A stretch of 64,000 bases of DNA from Ciona savignyi (taxonomy: Eukaryota; Chordata; Ascidiacea; Phlebobranchia; Cionidae). The stretch covers positions 2,033,846 through 2,097,845 of the forward strand of contig CH003364.1 of NCBI GenBank assembly GCA_000149265.1. Reading direction: 5' to 3'. The position numbers and the translations under genes are program-made. The notes under the pieces were generated by a model. That model searched no databases. It worked only from the letters and a program-made list of their open reading frames with translations, and was not told the origin of the DNA. Each line of letters starts with the position of its first letter. The stretch's first letter is position 1. Positions 24,801 through 34,481 of this stretch are shown one piece after another.

Positions 24801-27800
24801 GCCGTGGTTGCGGTAATTGAGAAACCGGACTCTACTACAGAGCGACTTGTTTTGTTAGATAATGGAGCAGGTTGGATAACGTCAAGATATTTGATCATTA
24901 TATGAATAATGTTATTGTATATACATATATATATATATATATATATAATATATGTGTGTATGTATAGTGCATCTGTGTAAAGTGCTTATGGTGCTATTAA
25001 TTTTAACATAGGCGCAGACACAATTGAAAATGACGGCGTATATTCTAGAACTTTCTCTGGATTTTCATCAAGGGGCCGATACAGCATACAGGTAACTTTG
25101 TTAATCACATCATCTAAAAGGTTGTATTATAAATATCATGTTGTTAAAATCTAAAATGTATATTTAACCTATAGGGCAAGTTTATTGTGTGGTACATAGT
25201 GCACACATTTTAAAGTGTATGGAACAACTGATAAGAAAATGTTGTTGTAATGATAAAATCTAAGTTGTATGTCCGATCTCCCACTTCAGAAGCTTTTGCA
25301 TGAGAGATTGCCTTTTAGTACTGAGAAACGTATTAAGGTTATAACTGGCCCCAATTTTTTAGGGCCTTAATACAATATAAGATTATTCTAGTCGCCAGTC
25401 AGTGCTATACCCCTCTTCATTACGCTTATCTAGATGTCCGATATATAGGCCTAACCAAAATTTCTTATAACGGGTTAGATTTGAACTGTCTGGATTGGAG
25501 CAAATTGTTTAAGTTACGTAAACCATTCAACGTATGTTACTCGTGTGAAATAATTGCTGAAAAAAATATTTAAAATGTCGTATATGTGGGCTTCTGAAAA
25601 ATCTTATTGCGCAATTACATATTTTCGCCTTGATCTCCGCAATTACAGGGGTAACTAAAAATAGTCAATTTATTTATGGCTCCTATATTTAGCAAGGCAT
25701 TACATAACGTTGATCTAATTAATCATTCTGTAGAAATAAATCTTGCAAACTATAAATCATCGAACTTTTAAACCTGGAAATTTTAATTGTGCGAAACGTG
25801 TCAACGCTGAAGTTTTGAAACAAGTTTTACTTAGTATTTTTAACTGATAGCTGATGTTTTTAAAGAAAATTATACTCTCTCTTGTTATAATTGTAAACTG
25901 AGCGTGTTCACACGACTCATTGAAAAGATACATGCGTTTTCTCTTCTCGATCTGATGCAAGTTTGACAAGGCCAAATAATTCTTACATGCACACTTAGCC
26001 GAAAATTGTCTAATAAATAAAGTAAAAGAAAATGGGTTGGTTTTTCTAACTTCCTTAAGTACACTCTCTACCAAATATAAAAGTTTCGCTATATATTTCT
26101 GTAACTAATTGATAAAAACAGGGGTACATATACATTATTTACAGGTGGAAGTAAATGGGACCCTGGAATCTACGGGTGCTGCATCATTCGCATCTGGGTC
26201 TCCAGCTCCACTAATTTTTGGGACCATATTGCGTAATGGTAATTGGGCTATTCGTCTCGTTGAATACAATTGTTTGACCAACTTTTTTCAGGTACAATAT
26301 CTGGCAATCCAGCGGCTGGACGCTCAATACCAATTAGGTCAACTGACAACGACCGTGGGAATTTCACAAGGGTTAAAACTAGCAATGGACTTGAGTTTGT
26401 AGGGTATGTGTTCATGCTGTGCCGATCGCGATTAACTTAGTAACTAATCCTCACTAAAAATGTGATCCCGATCGCTGTGATTAATATCATGGTTGCTGAA
26501 TACGGGTATAACTAAAGTAAACATTAAATAACAAAATTTTATATATGATTGATTTCGTTTTGTTTCTTATTTCACACTAAAAAAATTAATTCAAGAAAAA
26601 ATATTGGTGTCGACGGTCAACATATGATTCCTCTCTATATATACTGTAACTGTGAAGAAAAAATGACTGAATCAGTGATTGTTCTTACCTTATTTCAGGG
26701 AAGTTATATCACCGCAAAACGATAATCTAGCTCCAAATCAGATCAACGATTTTTCTGCGGCCCAAATCGATCCAAACAATGTGACAAGTGGAATTCGACT
26801 GCACTTCACAGCTCCAGGAGATGATGCAGATGCTGGAACAGGTTTCATTATTATCTTTGATAGACCAGTGGTTTCCAATTAGTCGATTCATGGATCCTAT
26901 AAAACAGTTTTTTTTAAAGCAGGGCGAGTAGGTTGTGTCCTTGGGCAAGGCTATTAGCAGCCATGTCTAAACCCAGTGGATTAATAGATTTTATTAAAAC
27001 TAAATGAATGTCTCTATCATACACAAGATACTGCAAAAACCCTTAATTTTATTCTTACTTCTGTGTAATAACTCTTCCGTATTTTTACATTTGTGAGAAT
27101 AAAGGATGAATATTCCATTGTTTATAAATCACCAGTAAATAAATTATTCTGTTAAATACTTTTATGCCACAAAAACGTTAACTGGCTTTATAAAGATGGA
27201 GTTCATGTTTGTAAAGTATTGATGCTTACAAACCAGTAGCTTTAAAAACCAATCTTTTGCCAGAGAGCTATATCTAATAGCGAAAAAGATTTTGAGGTTT
27301 TTGGGACATAAATGTAACAATTTTAATTTTTTGAATAAAATAGATATTAATAGTTTTAAAAGTTTAAAACAATGGTGTATTTTAACTTTTAAAAATATAC
27401 AAAAACAGCAACATCATACCAAGTTTGCTATACATTTGGAACTCCACGCAACCTTTCCACGAATTTCGGTGGAAACATTTGCCCATTTGTTCCCAAACTA
27501 CCAAACGCAGCAACCGTCAGAGAATCATTTGTTCTTCCATCACCTAACACTTCAGGAATGAGTGGTTCTGTGAGGTAACTGACAATTTGGCCGCTTTAAC
27601 ATAACATTACAATAAATTTGTTTTCTAAAGACTGTAATAAGATTTAAAATGTTATCCATTATAAGCCATAACTGTTTTAGTTTTCTGCTTGTAGTATGCA
27701 AACCTGTAAAAAGTTATAAAAAAGACTTATCTTGAAATCAAAATAAATACTTTTATGTGTTTGCATTTTAGAATGGCAATTGCAATGACAGCCACTGATG

Positions 27801-30800
27801 AAGCAGGCAATGTATCTCCAGTTTCGAACATTGTGCTTCTGCGCTTCTTTATTGAACCTCCTGTACCAAGTTAGTTTTAATTGCAAATTTTACAACATAA
27901 ATTTAACTCTCTTGTGCAATCTTAAATTCTTAATTTTTATCTTGCTTATTAGTTAGGTATAATAAAAAGGTTTAGCACCACTGCTTACTTAAATCAGCAG
28001 AAATGTCCACCAAAACAGAAAATTTTCATACAGAGAACATGTTTATGAACATACCATATTACCAAGTTTGGTATAACTGTTGTAAAAATTAATCTCCATA
28101 GAGTGCCCAGAAGCACCTTCAGCATCATCCAATGGAAATGAACCAATTTACAGTACTAGCCCCACTGTTGTGGCCACAAGTAATTACTATAACAATGGAA
28201 CAACAGCAAGTTATACATGTCAGCAAGGATTTACAATTGCAAATGGAAATTCTGATACATTTACATGTAATTTTGGTCGTTGGGACCATACATCAGCTCC
28301 ATTTTGTGAACCAGGTAGTTTTTTGTGCAGTGTTCATAGGATGCGATAACTCGATATTGACTCAACTTATTACCGAAAAGAAAGTACATTTTATAGCATC
28401 TTTTCTTATTGATAAAATATTTTTTTAAGATATTGATATTTTAAAATACTACTACACTAATATTATCTCTCTCTCTGTTTTTTACTGTTTTAAATTTAAA
28501 ACAACACAAAAAGCAATGGTTATTTTACAGATACTTATTCCTGTAATATGTCACTGAGTGGTTCTGTTGGTTATTCTTCACCATACTTAAATTCACCGAA
28601 CAACAATACAGCTACAACCGTACATAACCTGGATTGCTACTACAGCATAAACGCCCAAAGTGGCACAAACGTTATAAAAGTGAATTTCAGGTCTTTTGAT
28701 TTGGAGAAGCACCCCACATGCAAGTAAGATGATTGACCAAATATTAAGCTGTTACATACTTTACCTTTTCAATTCCTTGCAGTCACGATTATGTTGCTGT
28801 GTATGAAGGATCGACCACTAGATCCCGTTTGATCGGAAAATATTGTGGGACAAATTCTTCCTTCACCGTTACAGGTCGTGGCCAGTACATGTATATGCAT
28901 TACCATACCGACTCCTCAGTACCATCAGCAGGATTCCGATTTAGATATTACATTATACGTAAGTGCTAAATACGAATTTCAGTATTTTTTAAAATGATTT
29001 TTTTAAACTAACCTAACCAAGGCCATATGTTACCAGCTCCAAGAACGGTGTCATGTGACCAACTTTCTATTGGAGGAGGGCCAGGTTCCGGGTTTATCAC
29101 ATCACCCAATCACCCCAGGAATTACCCACATAATGCCGACTGTAGGTATCGAATAAATGCTGGTAGCACATCCAGAACCATCACCTTAAGCTTTACCTCA
29201 TTCAACTTGGAACGTCACGCCTATTGCAAGTATGTTTCTATTTCGTTACTTCCTGTGCAATGCAATAATACTAACTCTCGTTTTCCCAGATTTGACTATG
29301 TTGATATTAGAGTTGGCTTCAAGGGAGATTTTGCCATACCAGTTAGAAGATACTGCGGCTCAAGCACTCCTGCTCCAATTACTATTACCGGTCAACAGTA
29401 TGTTTATATTCAGTTCTTTACAGATGGCAGTGTCCCAAGATCAGGTTTTAGGCTGCAGTACACTATATCAGGTAAGGTTTTTGATTTAAAACTACCACTT
29501 TGCCTTAGTATAACCTATTGCAATACGTTACTTGTAGTTCACTGATAAATGTAACCAACCCATTTGAAAGCTATATTCAATAATTAGTGAAAGCATACCA
29601 AATATATATTGTGTGTGGACCATTTATTGTGCATTTAACAAATGTTTATGAAATGGTATCAATACAGTGAAAGAGATGGTTAGAAATCGACTACATTACT
29701 GAATTTAATAAACCAGAATAAAGGAAAGGCAAATGTGTTATTATTCCAAGATAACGATAAAAAATCCAAAAATTTAGAAGCATTGAAAAATATGTAGATG
29801 TCAAGTTGAATTTTTCCCTAACCCTTATCTTTCTATTTACTATTTAAGTTTATTTTTGGCCCCTCGCATACTTGTAAATATTATTGAAAATTATGTATAA
29901 TTGCAGTCAAGCTGTAATTTCCAAGGACAATATTTAAAACTAATTGGTGTATTTGAATGTGAAATACAGTGATTGATGTTTGAATCACAATAGCTGTAAA
30001 CGAAACAGTAATTTGAATCTTTTAGGTAAATATAAAATCTGTATGCCATTATAATAAGCTGATTTTCCATCATTCAGGTAGCAATAACTCATTTTAAAAA
30101 ATAAAACATTTTGTTTCCTTTTTATACATTGTGAAAAATATAATGTTTAACTAAGTACAATTAAGTGTTTCCTTTTGTAGCTGGTGAGAATTAAAAGATT
30201 TTTTGATTACCTTATATGAAACACCCATTTAAACAATAATCATTTTTCAGGTGTTCAAAGTAACGATTCCTGTAACATGTTATTAACCGGTCCAAGTGGT
30301 TATTCATCACCATACTTTAGTTCACCAAGCGTCAATACAACTACAACCGTACATAACCTGGATTGCTACTACAGGATTAACGCCCAAAGTAAAGCAAACA
30401 TTATAAAAGTGACTTTCAGGCCTTTTGAATTAGAAAAGCACCCCAGATGCAAGTAAGATGATTGAACGATTAATAAGCTATTACCGCACATACAATATCT
30501 TTTTGTTTCAGTTTTGATTATGTTGCTGTGTATGAAGGATCGACCACTAGATCACGTTTGATCGGGAAATATTGTGGGACAAATTCTTCCTTCACCGTTA
30601 CAGGTCGTGGCCAGTACATGTATATGCATTACCATACCGACTCCTCAGTACCATCAGCAGGATTCCGATTTAGATATTACATCAGACGTAAGTGCTAAAT
30701 TCGCATTTTTAGTATTTTTTAAAAATGATTGATTGTTTTAAGACTGCTTAACCAGGCCAATATGTTGCCAGCTTCAAGAACGGTGTCATGTGACCAACTT

Positions 30801-32691
30801 TCTATTGGAGGCGGGCCAGGTTCCGGGTTTATTACATCACCCAATCACCCCAGGAATTACCCACAAAATTCTGACTGTAGGTATCGAATAAATGCTGGTA
30901 GCACATCCAGAACCATCACCTTAAGCTTTACTTCATTCAACTTGGAACGTCACTCCTATTGCAAGTATGTTTCTCTTTTGTTACTTTCTGTGCATTTGAA
31001 ATATTACTAACTCTACCTATTTCAGATTTGACTATGTTGATATTAGAGTTGGCTTCAAGGGAGATTTTGCCATACCAGTTAGAAGATACTGCGGCTCAAG
31101 CACTCCAGCTCCAATTACTATTACCGGTCAACAGTATGTTTATATTCAGTTCTTTACGGATATCAGTGTATCAAGATCAGGTTTCAGATTGCAGTACACT
31201 ATATCAGGTAAAGGTATTGATTTAAATCTACTGTGATGATGCCAATGTATAGGACCTTTGTTTTACTAAGATACCCCACCTATTTGTAGGATCAAGTGAA
31301 TGTGATCAGCTAAATCTTGGCGGAGAACCTGGTAGTACAGGCTTGATTAAGTCACCGAATTATCCGAATGAATATCCTAAAAACATCGAATGCAAATATA
31401 GAATATCAAGTTCCTCTTCTTCCAATATGATCTCTCTTAGCTTTCTTGCATTCAACCTGGAACCAAATATTCAATGCCGGTATAGTATAGGATATTCATA
31501 TTTTACCTACTTGTATACAAAAATGTAAGAGCAATTGTCTGAACCTTCTGAATATGTAATGGGCAATACCACACAGGTAATCTTCAGGCTATCCCACACA
31601 CACTGTCAGGTTACTGGAACTGTTGCAGTGTGTCTGCTAAGTGCCCAGCTAAAAAACAAACCATCTTCCCAGCAATTACTAACATAGCATTGACCTACTA
31701 ATAAAATGTTTTCTAAATTATTTTTCTTTGTCGCGTTAGGTTTGACTATTTGCAAGTGTTTGTTGGCCGTAATACAACATCGGGTTCTGTTGGCAAATAT
31801 TGTGGCACAACTACACCTAGTAGCATAACAAGAAGAACTCGTTATATTTCAATGAAATTCAAGACAGATGGATCTGTTACTCGCAGCGGCTTTAATGTTC
31901 GATACTCGATATCAGGTATTAGGGATAAAATTAATCATTTTATTGTCTTTTATACTTGTTGAATCTTAAATTACAAAGTAAATTGGCTGTTATCGAACTT
32001 ATATGTTTCCATATCCAGGTTCACGTTACGCTATGGCTGGAACAATAACGTCCCCCAGCTATCCTGCAAATTATCCCAACAACGCTGAAAATAACTATGT
32101 GATCAAACCACCAGGCTCACATAGAATAAGACTTACATTTACCAACTTCAAGTAATTATTTTTCATAATTGGGCTGTAACAATGTATGTTTAGGTCAGGA
32201 ATGTATATTTAATTTAAAAGGCTGTAGGGATGTCGGTAAGATTGGTGGCTGGCAGTCGTGTTCTTGGCAAGCCACTTAGCAGACATTGCTTTAACCCTAG
32301 ATTAATGCTAAATTAAAATTGAAGAAACGTCCCAAGCATGAATAAAACATCGCAATAATGCTGGTATCCAGATGGTGGCCAGGGGGTTATTTTTACCAAT
32401 AGCTTTGTAATACCTCTCCCATGTTTTTCTGTTCACAGGTATAAAACATAAATATATCCTAATCTAACATAAACTATCTTTAACAGTTTGGAAGGCAGTG
32501 AACCGAGTTGCAGATTTGACAGCGTTGTCATTAAACGTGGCACTAAATTTGGAGCTCAGTTGGACAAATTCTGCGGTTCCAAATCCAGATTTACAAGAAT
32601 CTATGCAGCAAAACAATTGACCTTGATGTTTAAGACTGATCGAAGTGTTGTTCGTTCTGGATTTAGATGTGAATACTCAAGACACTCTTAA
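15812..32691 (+). CDS. Secreted CLCA-type metalloprotease/VWA protein with Sushi and six CUB domains
   Basis: 32 exons close in frame to about 1724 aa: 15812-15967, 16023-16160, 16373-16520, 16760-16874, 17228-17402, 20884-21135, 21678-21899, 22118-22231, 22270-22491, 23293-23410, 23873-24012, 24520-24678, 24762-24870, 25012-25091, 26145-26238, 26292-26403, 26699-26841, 27409-27574, 27772-27869, 28102-28314, 28531-28723, 28783-28958, 29037-29229, 29290-29471, 30251-30452, 30512-30687, 30772-30964, 31026-31207, 31290-31479, 31740-31915, 32019-32151, 32487-32691. Order: signal peptide (about 1-18); CLCA protease domain with HEWAH near residue 153 and [11 protein letters not shown] with MIDAS DVSGS near 321 and LTDGGE; CLCA beta-rich region ending [16 protein letters not shown]; Sushi (about 921-991); six CUBs (about 992-1724), each from two exons with phase-1 borders. 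CLCA proteins are secreted, self-cleaving zinc proteases that regulate chloride channels. The Sushi-CUB tail is not in vertebrate CLCAs I know. CUB6 lacks its first Cys pair. No membrane anchor is visible. Confidence 0.9.
17570..18440. repeat. Member of the about 330-bp-unit dispersed repeat, in CLCA-like intron 5
   Basis: Two minus-oriented units are recognisable near 17800-17960 and 18090-18260 ('agaaataatgaaatcgtaataaaac', 'atgattgtaacgggcgtggcatgtcgcccc'). They match the reverse complement of units at 46180-46860. The piece at 17570-17640 instead matches the plus-strand start of that array at 45779, so the copy is rearranged or has inverted ends. A SINE fragment sits inside. Confidence 0.65.
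17672..17795 (-). mobile_element. GGATA-tailed SINE, 5' truncated
   Basis: Starts with the tail 'ggataggatag' and reads 'tattcatgtttatacccgtgaatggg' and 'cacgtgcaatcgtca' to 'gtgttgtgtacgattcacacg'. The tRNA-like head is absent. Confidence 0.85.
18560..18695 (+). mobile_element. LTR end of a Ty3/gypsy-like element, plus orientation
   Basis: A TATA-like 'gatataaaagcc' is followed by 'ctctttcgtcggtctctttcc', 'atctcgacacacatataat' and 'gtttgttgaacacta'. The same series, reverse-complemented, lies at 19679-19790. This copy faces the opposite way from the gag remnant beside it. Confidence 0.65.
18989..19239 (-). pseudogene. Decayed MEX3-like KH domain fragment
   Basis: The minus strand encodes a recognisable MEX3 first KH domain. 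It reads KKS, a stop, [11 protein letters not shown], a stop, then [13 protein letters not shown] and KTNT. After a one-base frame change it continues [20 protein letters not shown] and IRATRNK. The in-frame stops, the frameshift and altered conserved residues mark it as non-functional. Known of the family: MEX3 proteins bind mRNA 3' UTRs through paired KH domains. Similarity stops at TRNK, the end of KH1, and I see no KH2. The upstream edge runs into the gag remnant in the same reading frame. No introns or flanking MEX3 sequence are present, so a retroposed or captured segment is likely. Confidence 0.85.
19228..19660 (-). pseudogene. Ty3/gypsy-type gag remnant with zinc knuckle
   Basis: The minus strand begins near 19660 with a gag-like start ([16 protein letters not shown]). 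It shifts frame into [12 protein letters not shown], a stretch typical of gypsy gag, and passes stops. It then stays open from 19410 to 19228 with a CCHC knuckle ([14 protein letters not shown]). Frameshifts and stops break the gene. No protease, reverse transcriptase or integrase follows; the reading frame instead runs into the MEX3-like fragment. Confidence 0.8.
19679..19790 (-). mobile_element. LTR 3' end and primer-binding site of the gag remnant
   Basis: On the minus strand the LTR ends 'tgttgaacactaca'. TGGTGTCAGAAGTGAG follows at once, the place and form of a tRNA primer-binding site, and gag begins a few bases later. The plus-oriented relative is at 18560-18695. Confidence 0.7.
19917..20163. 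mobile_element. MITE (copy 2) with 8-bp target duplication TGTACATG
   Basis: TGTACATG occurs at 19909-19916 and 20164-20171 on both sides. The ends CGGGTGCCTCTAAATACTAC and its near-inverse 'gtagtatttagaggtaccg' are inverted repeats. One subterminal region is an array of GATCCAAGC-type 9-10 bp repeats (20083-20140). The interior contains AACCCTAACATTAATATCAT. An 8-bp duplication fits hAT-type transposition. Confidence 0.9.
21284..21522 (+). mobile_element. GGATA-tailed SINE with internal deletion, CLCA-like intron 6
   Basis: Head 'ggcccgttggtctaacggtta' jumps from 'caatcgaa' to 'ggcactttatggac', losing the B-box and core. The remainder runs to the end and a degraded 'tattctattctat' tail. Confidence 0.9.
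22506..22640 (-). mobile_element. Degraded SINE fragment
   Basis: 'tttatccctgtaaatgggaaaac', 'ttgtcaagttaccagg' and 'gtggtgtgttgtgg' follow the order of the SINE 3' half in minus orientation. Confidence 0.55.
23477..23777 (-). mobile_element. Full-length GGATA-tailed SINE, CLCA-like intron 10
   Basis: Three to four GGATA units (23477-23494) precede the complete body in minus orientation. It ends in the tRNA-like head ('cttaaccgttagaccagccggccgg'). Confidence 0.95.
24160..24463 (+). mobile_element. Full-length SINE, CLCA-like intron 11
   Basis: Head near 'tgaccagttagtggtgatttagtgcg', the core 'gaccttgggcaaggcac', and the 3' end 'cacggggattaacatgaatatc' followed by a diverged ATCC-type tail. 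Confidence 0.9.
24917..24952. repeat. (TA)n microsatellite
   Basis: About 15 TA units interrupted once, flanked by TG-rich sequence, in a CLCA-like intron. Confidence 0.9.
26928..27125 (+). mobile_element. SINE fragment, CLCA-like intron 17
   Basis: Starts at 'aggttgtgtccttgggcaagg' and continues 'cccagtggattaatag', 'tctctatcatacacaagatactgcaa' to 'ggatgaatattcca'. The head is missing. Confidence 0.75.
31484..31640 (-). mobile_element. Degraded SINE fragment in the intron splitting CUB5
   Basis: 'ataggatattcatattttacc', 'cacacaggtaatcttcaggc', 'tgtcaggttactggaactgttgcagtgtgt' follow the minus-oriented order of the SINE. Confidence 0.65.
32240..32450 (+). mobile_element. Degraded SINE in the intron splitting CUB6
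   Basis: 'ggtggctggcagtcgtgttcttggcaagccacttagcagacattgc' and 'ctggtatccagatggtggcc' align in order with the SINE core and 3' half. Confidence 0.6.
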
Positions 32692-32877
32692 ATTCTTGGT
32701 TTGTCCGCAATTGTTTTTAAATATCTTTTTGGCAATTTGCATAGCTAAACATCCAACCTTAACACAGATTGAAACAAAACTGCTGGTAAAAGAGAAGACC
32801 ACACATCACTTCTAATATAAACTGCTCTGCTTATATATTATATATGTATATCAATGGTGAATATATGGTGTTCATGA

Positions 32878-32883
32878 AATAAA
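32878..32883 (+). terminator. Poly(A) signal of the CLCA-Sushi-CUB gene
   Basis: AATAAA 186 bases after the stop codon, the first hexamer after a stop preceded by in-frame CUB6. Confidence 0.55.
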
Positions 32884-34464
32884 AAAACACATAGCAAAGC
32901 ATGTACTTTTAGCATTTTGGTGCTGATAATCTTTGATAGTCAATAACTTGACTGGAAAGCGCTAATTATTTCATATTTAAAAAAATTGTAGACATAAGAG
33001 TAACCCATCTTAACCCCAAGAAAATCCAAAATATATATTATACATACACTACTATTGTATAAGCTGCCATATTAAAAAAATGCGGACACCCTATACCCAT
33101 TTCCAATCCTTTTGCGAAAATCCCCAGAATTTAAACCCTACTCAAACCAGTAATCACTTTGATTTAACATCCCATATTATCAGAAGAAATTCATCCAATC
33201 TAGCTGAAATATTTAGGGGTTTCAATTTTAACTAATATGTTTTCAATTTGCTGTAGAAAATTCAAGGCAAATCACTAAATATGCTCGCAACGAAGCATAG
33301 AATATAAAGCAGGTGGCCGTTTTTTTTAGTATCAGCTCCATCATTCTTTGGTCTTTGCTATCCTATATCTCGAAAATGAATTGGTCAATTCACTTCAAAT
33401 TGTTAATAAATTGGTAGAAATATAGGATAGGAGATTCATGTTTATCCCCATGAATGGGAAAACCAATGGGGGTTAACACACGGGCAATCGTCAGATCACC
33501 TCGCTCCCACCAGAGCTATTACAGTGTGTTGTACATGATAGACACCTTTCTTTAATTTGGTAGAACCCATTAATCCTCTGGGTTCAAGCAATGTCCGTAA
33601 AGTGCCTTGCCCAAGGACACAACCGACTAGAAGAAAAACAGTCGCGCCGCTACACACTTAACCAGCCGGACCATATAAACAGGAATTAACTATTCTATGG
33701 AAGTGGAAATTTTACAGCTGTTAGCTTATATATTATGGATGTGCAAGTGTGCATCTCGAAAAAGAAATTATATATGTATGCATCTTTATTTTAGGTTTTC
33801 TTTGATTCAAAGTGAACGAATATTGTTGTCACTCCATTTATTTACTTTTTCGGTCATGGCCATTTTTGTGGTGCTATTTTTGACAAGAAAGAATTGTTCA
33901 ATCAGGTTAAAAATTTAGGAATGCTGTTTGACAAGATGATATGTGTAGGCTCTAGAAATATCAAATAACATAAAAGCTATTTTTCTTGACATTTTCTGTG
34001 TAGAAGTTGTAGGTGTATAAACTGGAAGAGTTCCTGCATGTTTTGTAACTTAATGCTGGAAATTTTGATCGAATGAGTGGCTATTCCAATGTTTGTTACA
34101 AAAAATATACTTCATGAAACTAAACCTCACAACAAAAGCTGCTGAGTTTGTATCTTAATTTCAAAAACCACAGAAGGAAATCGGAAAGAACACATTTCTC
34201 TGTGGTAATTTATTGCATAGACTTTGTTTAAACAAGCAACCGCTTTCTTTGTACGGGAAATCGGTGAAACTTCCTCATGTACTCTGTGAGGAACATCGAT
34301 GTTGTTCGTTTCTCCGGATAATAAAGTGCAATGAAAGGGTCGGCTGTTGATGGCCTTACTTCTGGCGCCCCTCGCCTGTGGCTTGCCTTTAAAATATGCA
34401 GGATTTGTTTAGCCTTTTAACAGGTTTAGAAAAACAAAAATCTCAGATCTTTTGAGGTTTTTGT
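32884..34464. other. Convergent intergenic region
   Basis: No coding exon is supported between the CLCA-like gene and the minus-strand gene ending at 34482. Short open frames here (for example 33697-33918) lack splice context or known motifs. One SINE is listed separately. Confidence 0.6.
33424..33678 (-). mobile_element. Near full-length GGATA-tailed SINE
   Basis: 'ataggataggagattcatg' tail side, then the complete minus-oriented body to 'cacttaaccagccggacc'. It has small deletions near 'cgctcccaccagagc' and around the B-box. Confidence 0.9.
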
Positions 34465-34470
34465 TTTATT
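34465..34470 (-). terminator. Poly(A) signal of the 34482-39433 gene
   Basis: TTTATT on the plus strand (AATAAA on the minus strand) lies 11 bases after the stop codon, implying a very short 3' UTR. Confidence 0.6.
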
Positions 34471-34481
34471 ATGTATAAGTC

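Noticed and set aside
27258..27300. Possible CLCA-like exon encoding a short [12 protein letters not shown] peptide
   Set aside because: The reading phase does not fit the flanking exons, and joining 26841 directly to 27409 gives a continuous, better CLCA match (DAGTATSYQV).
33697..33918. Hydrophobic 73-codon open frame
   Set aside because: No splice context, homology or conserved start; the composition is typical of AT-rich noncoding DNA.
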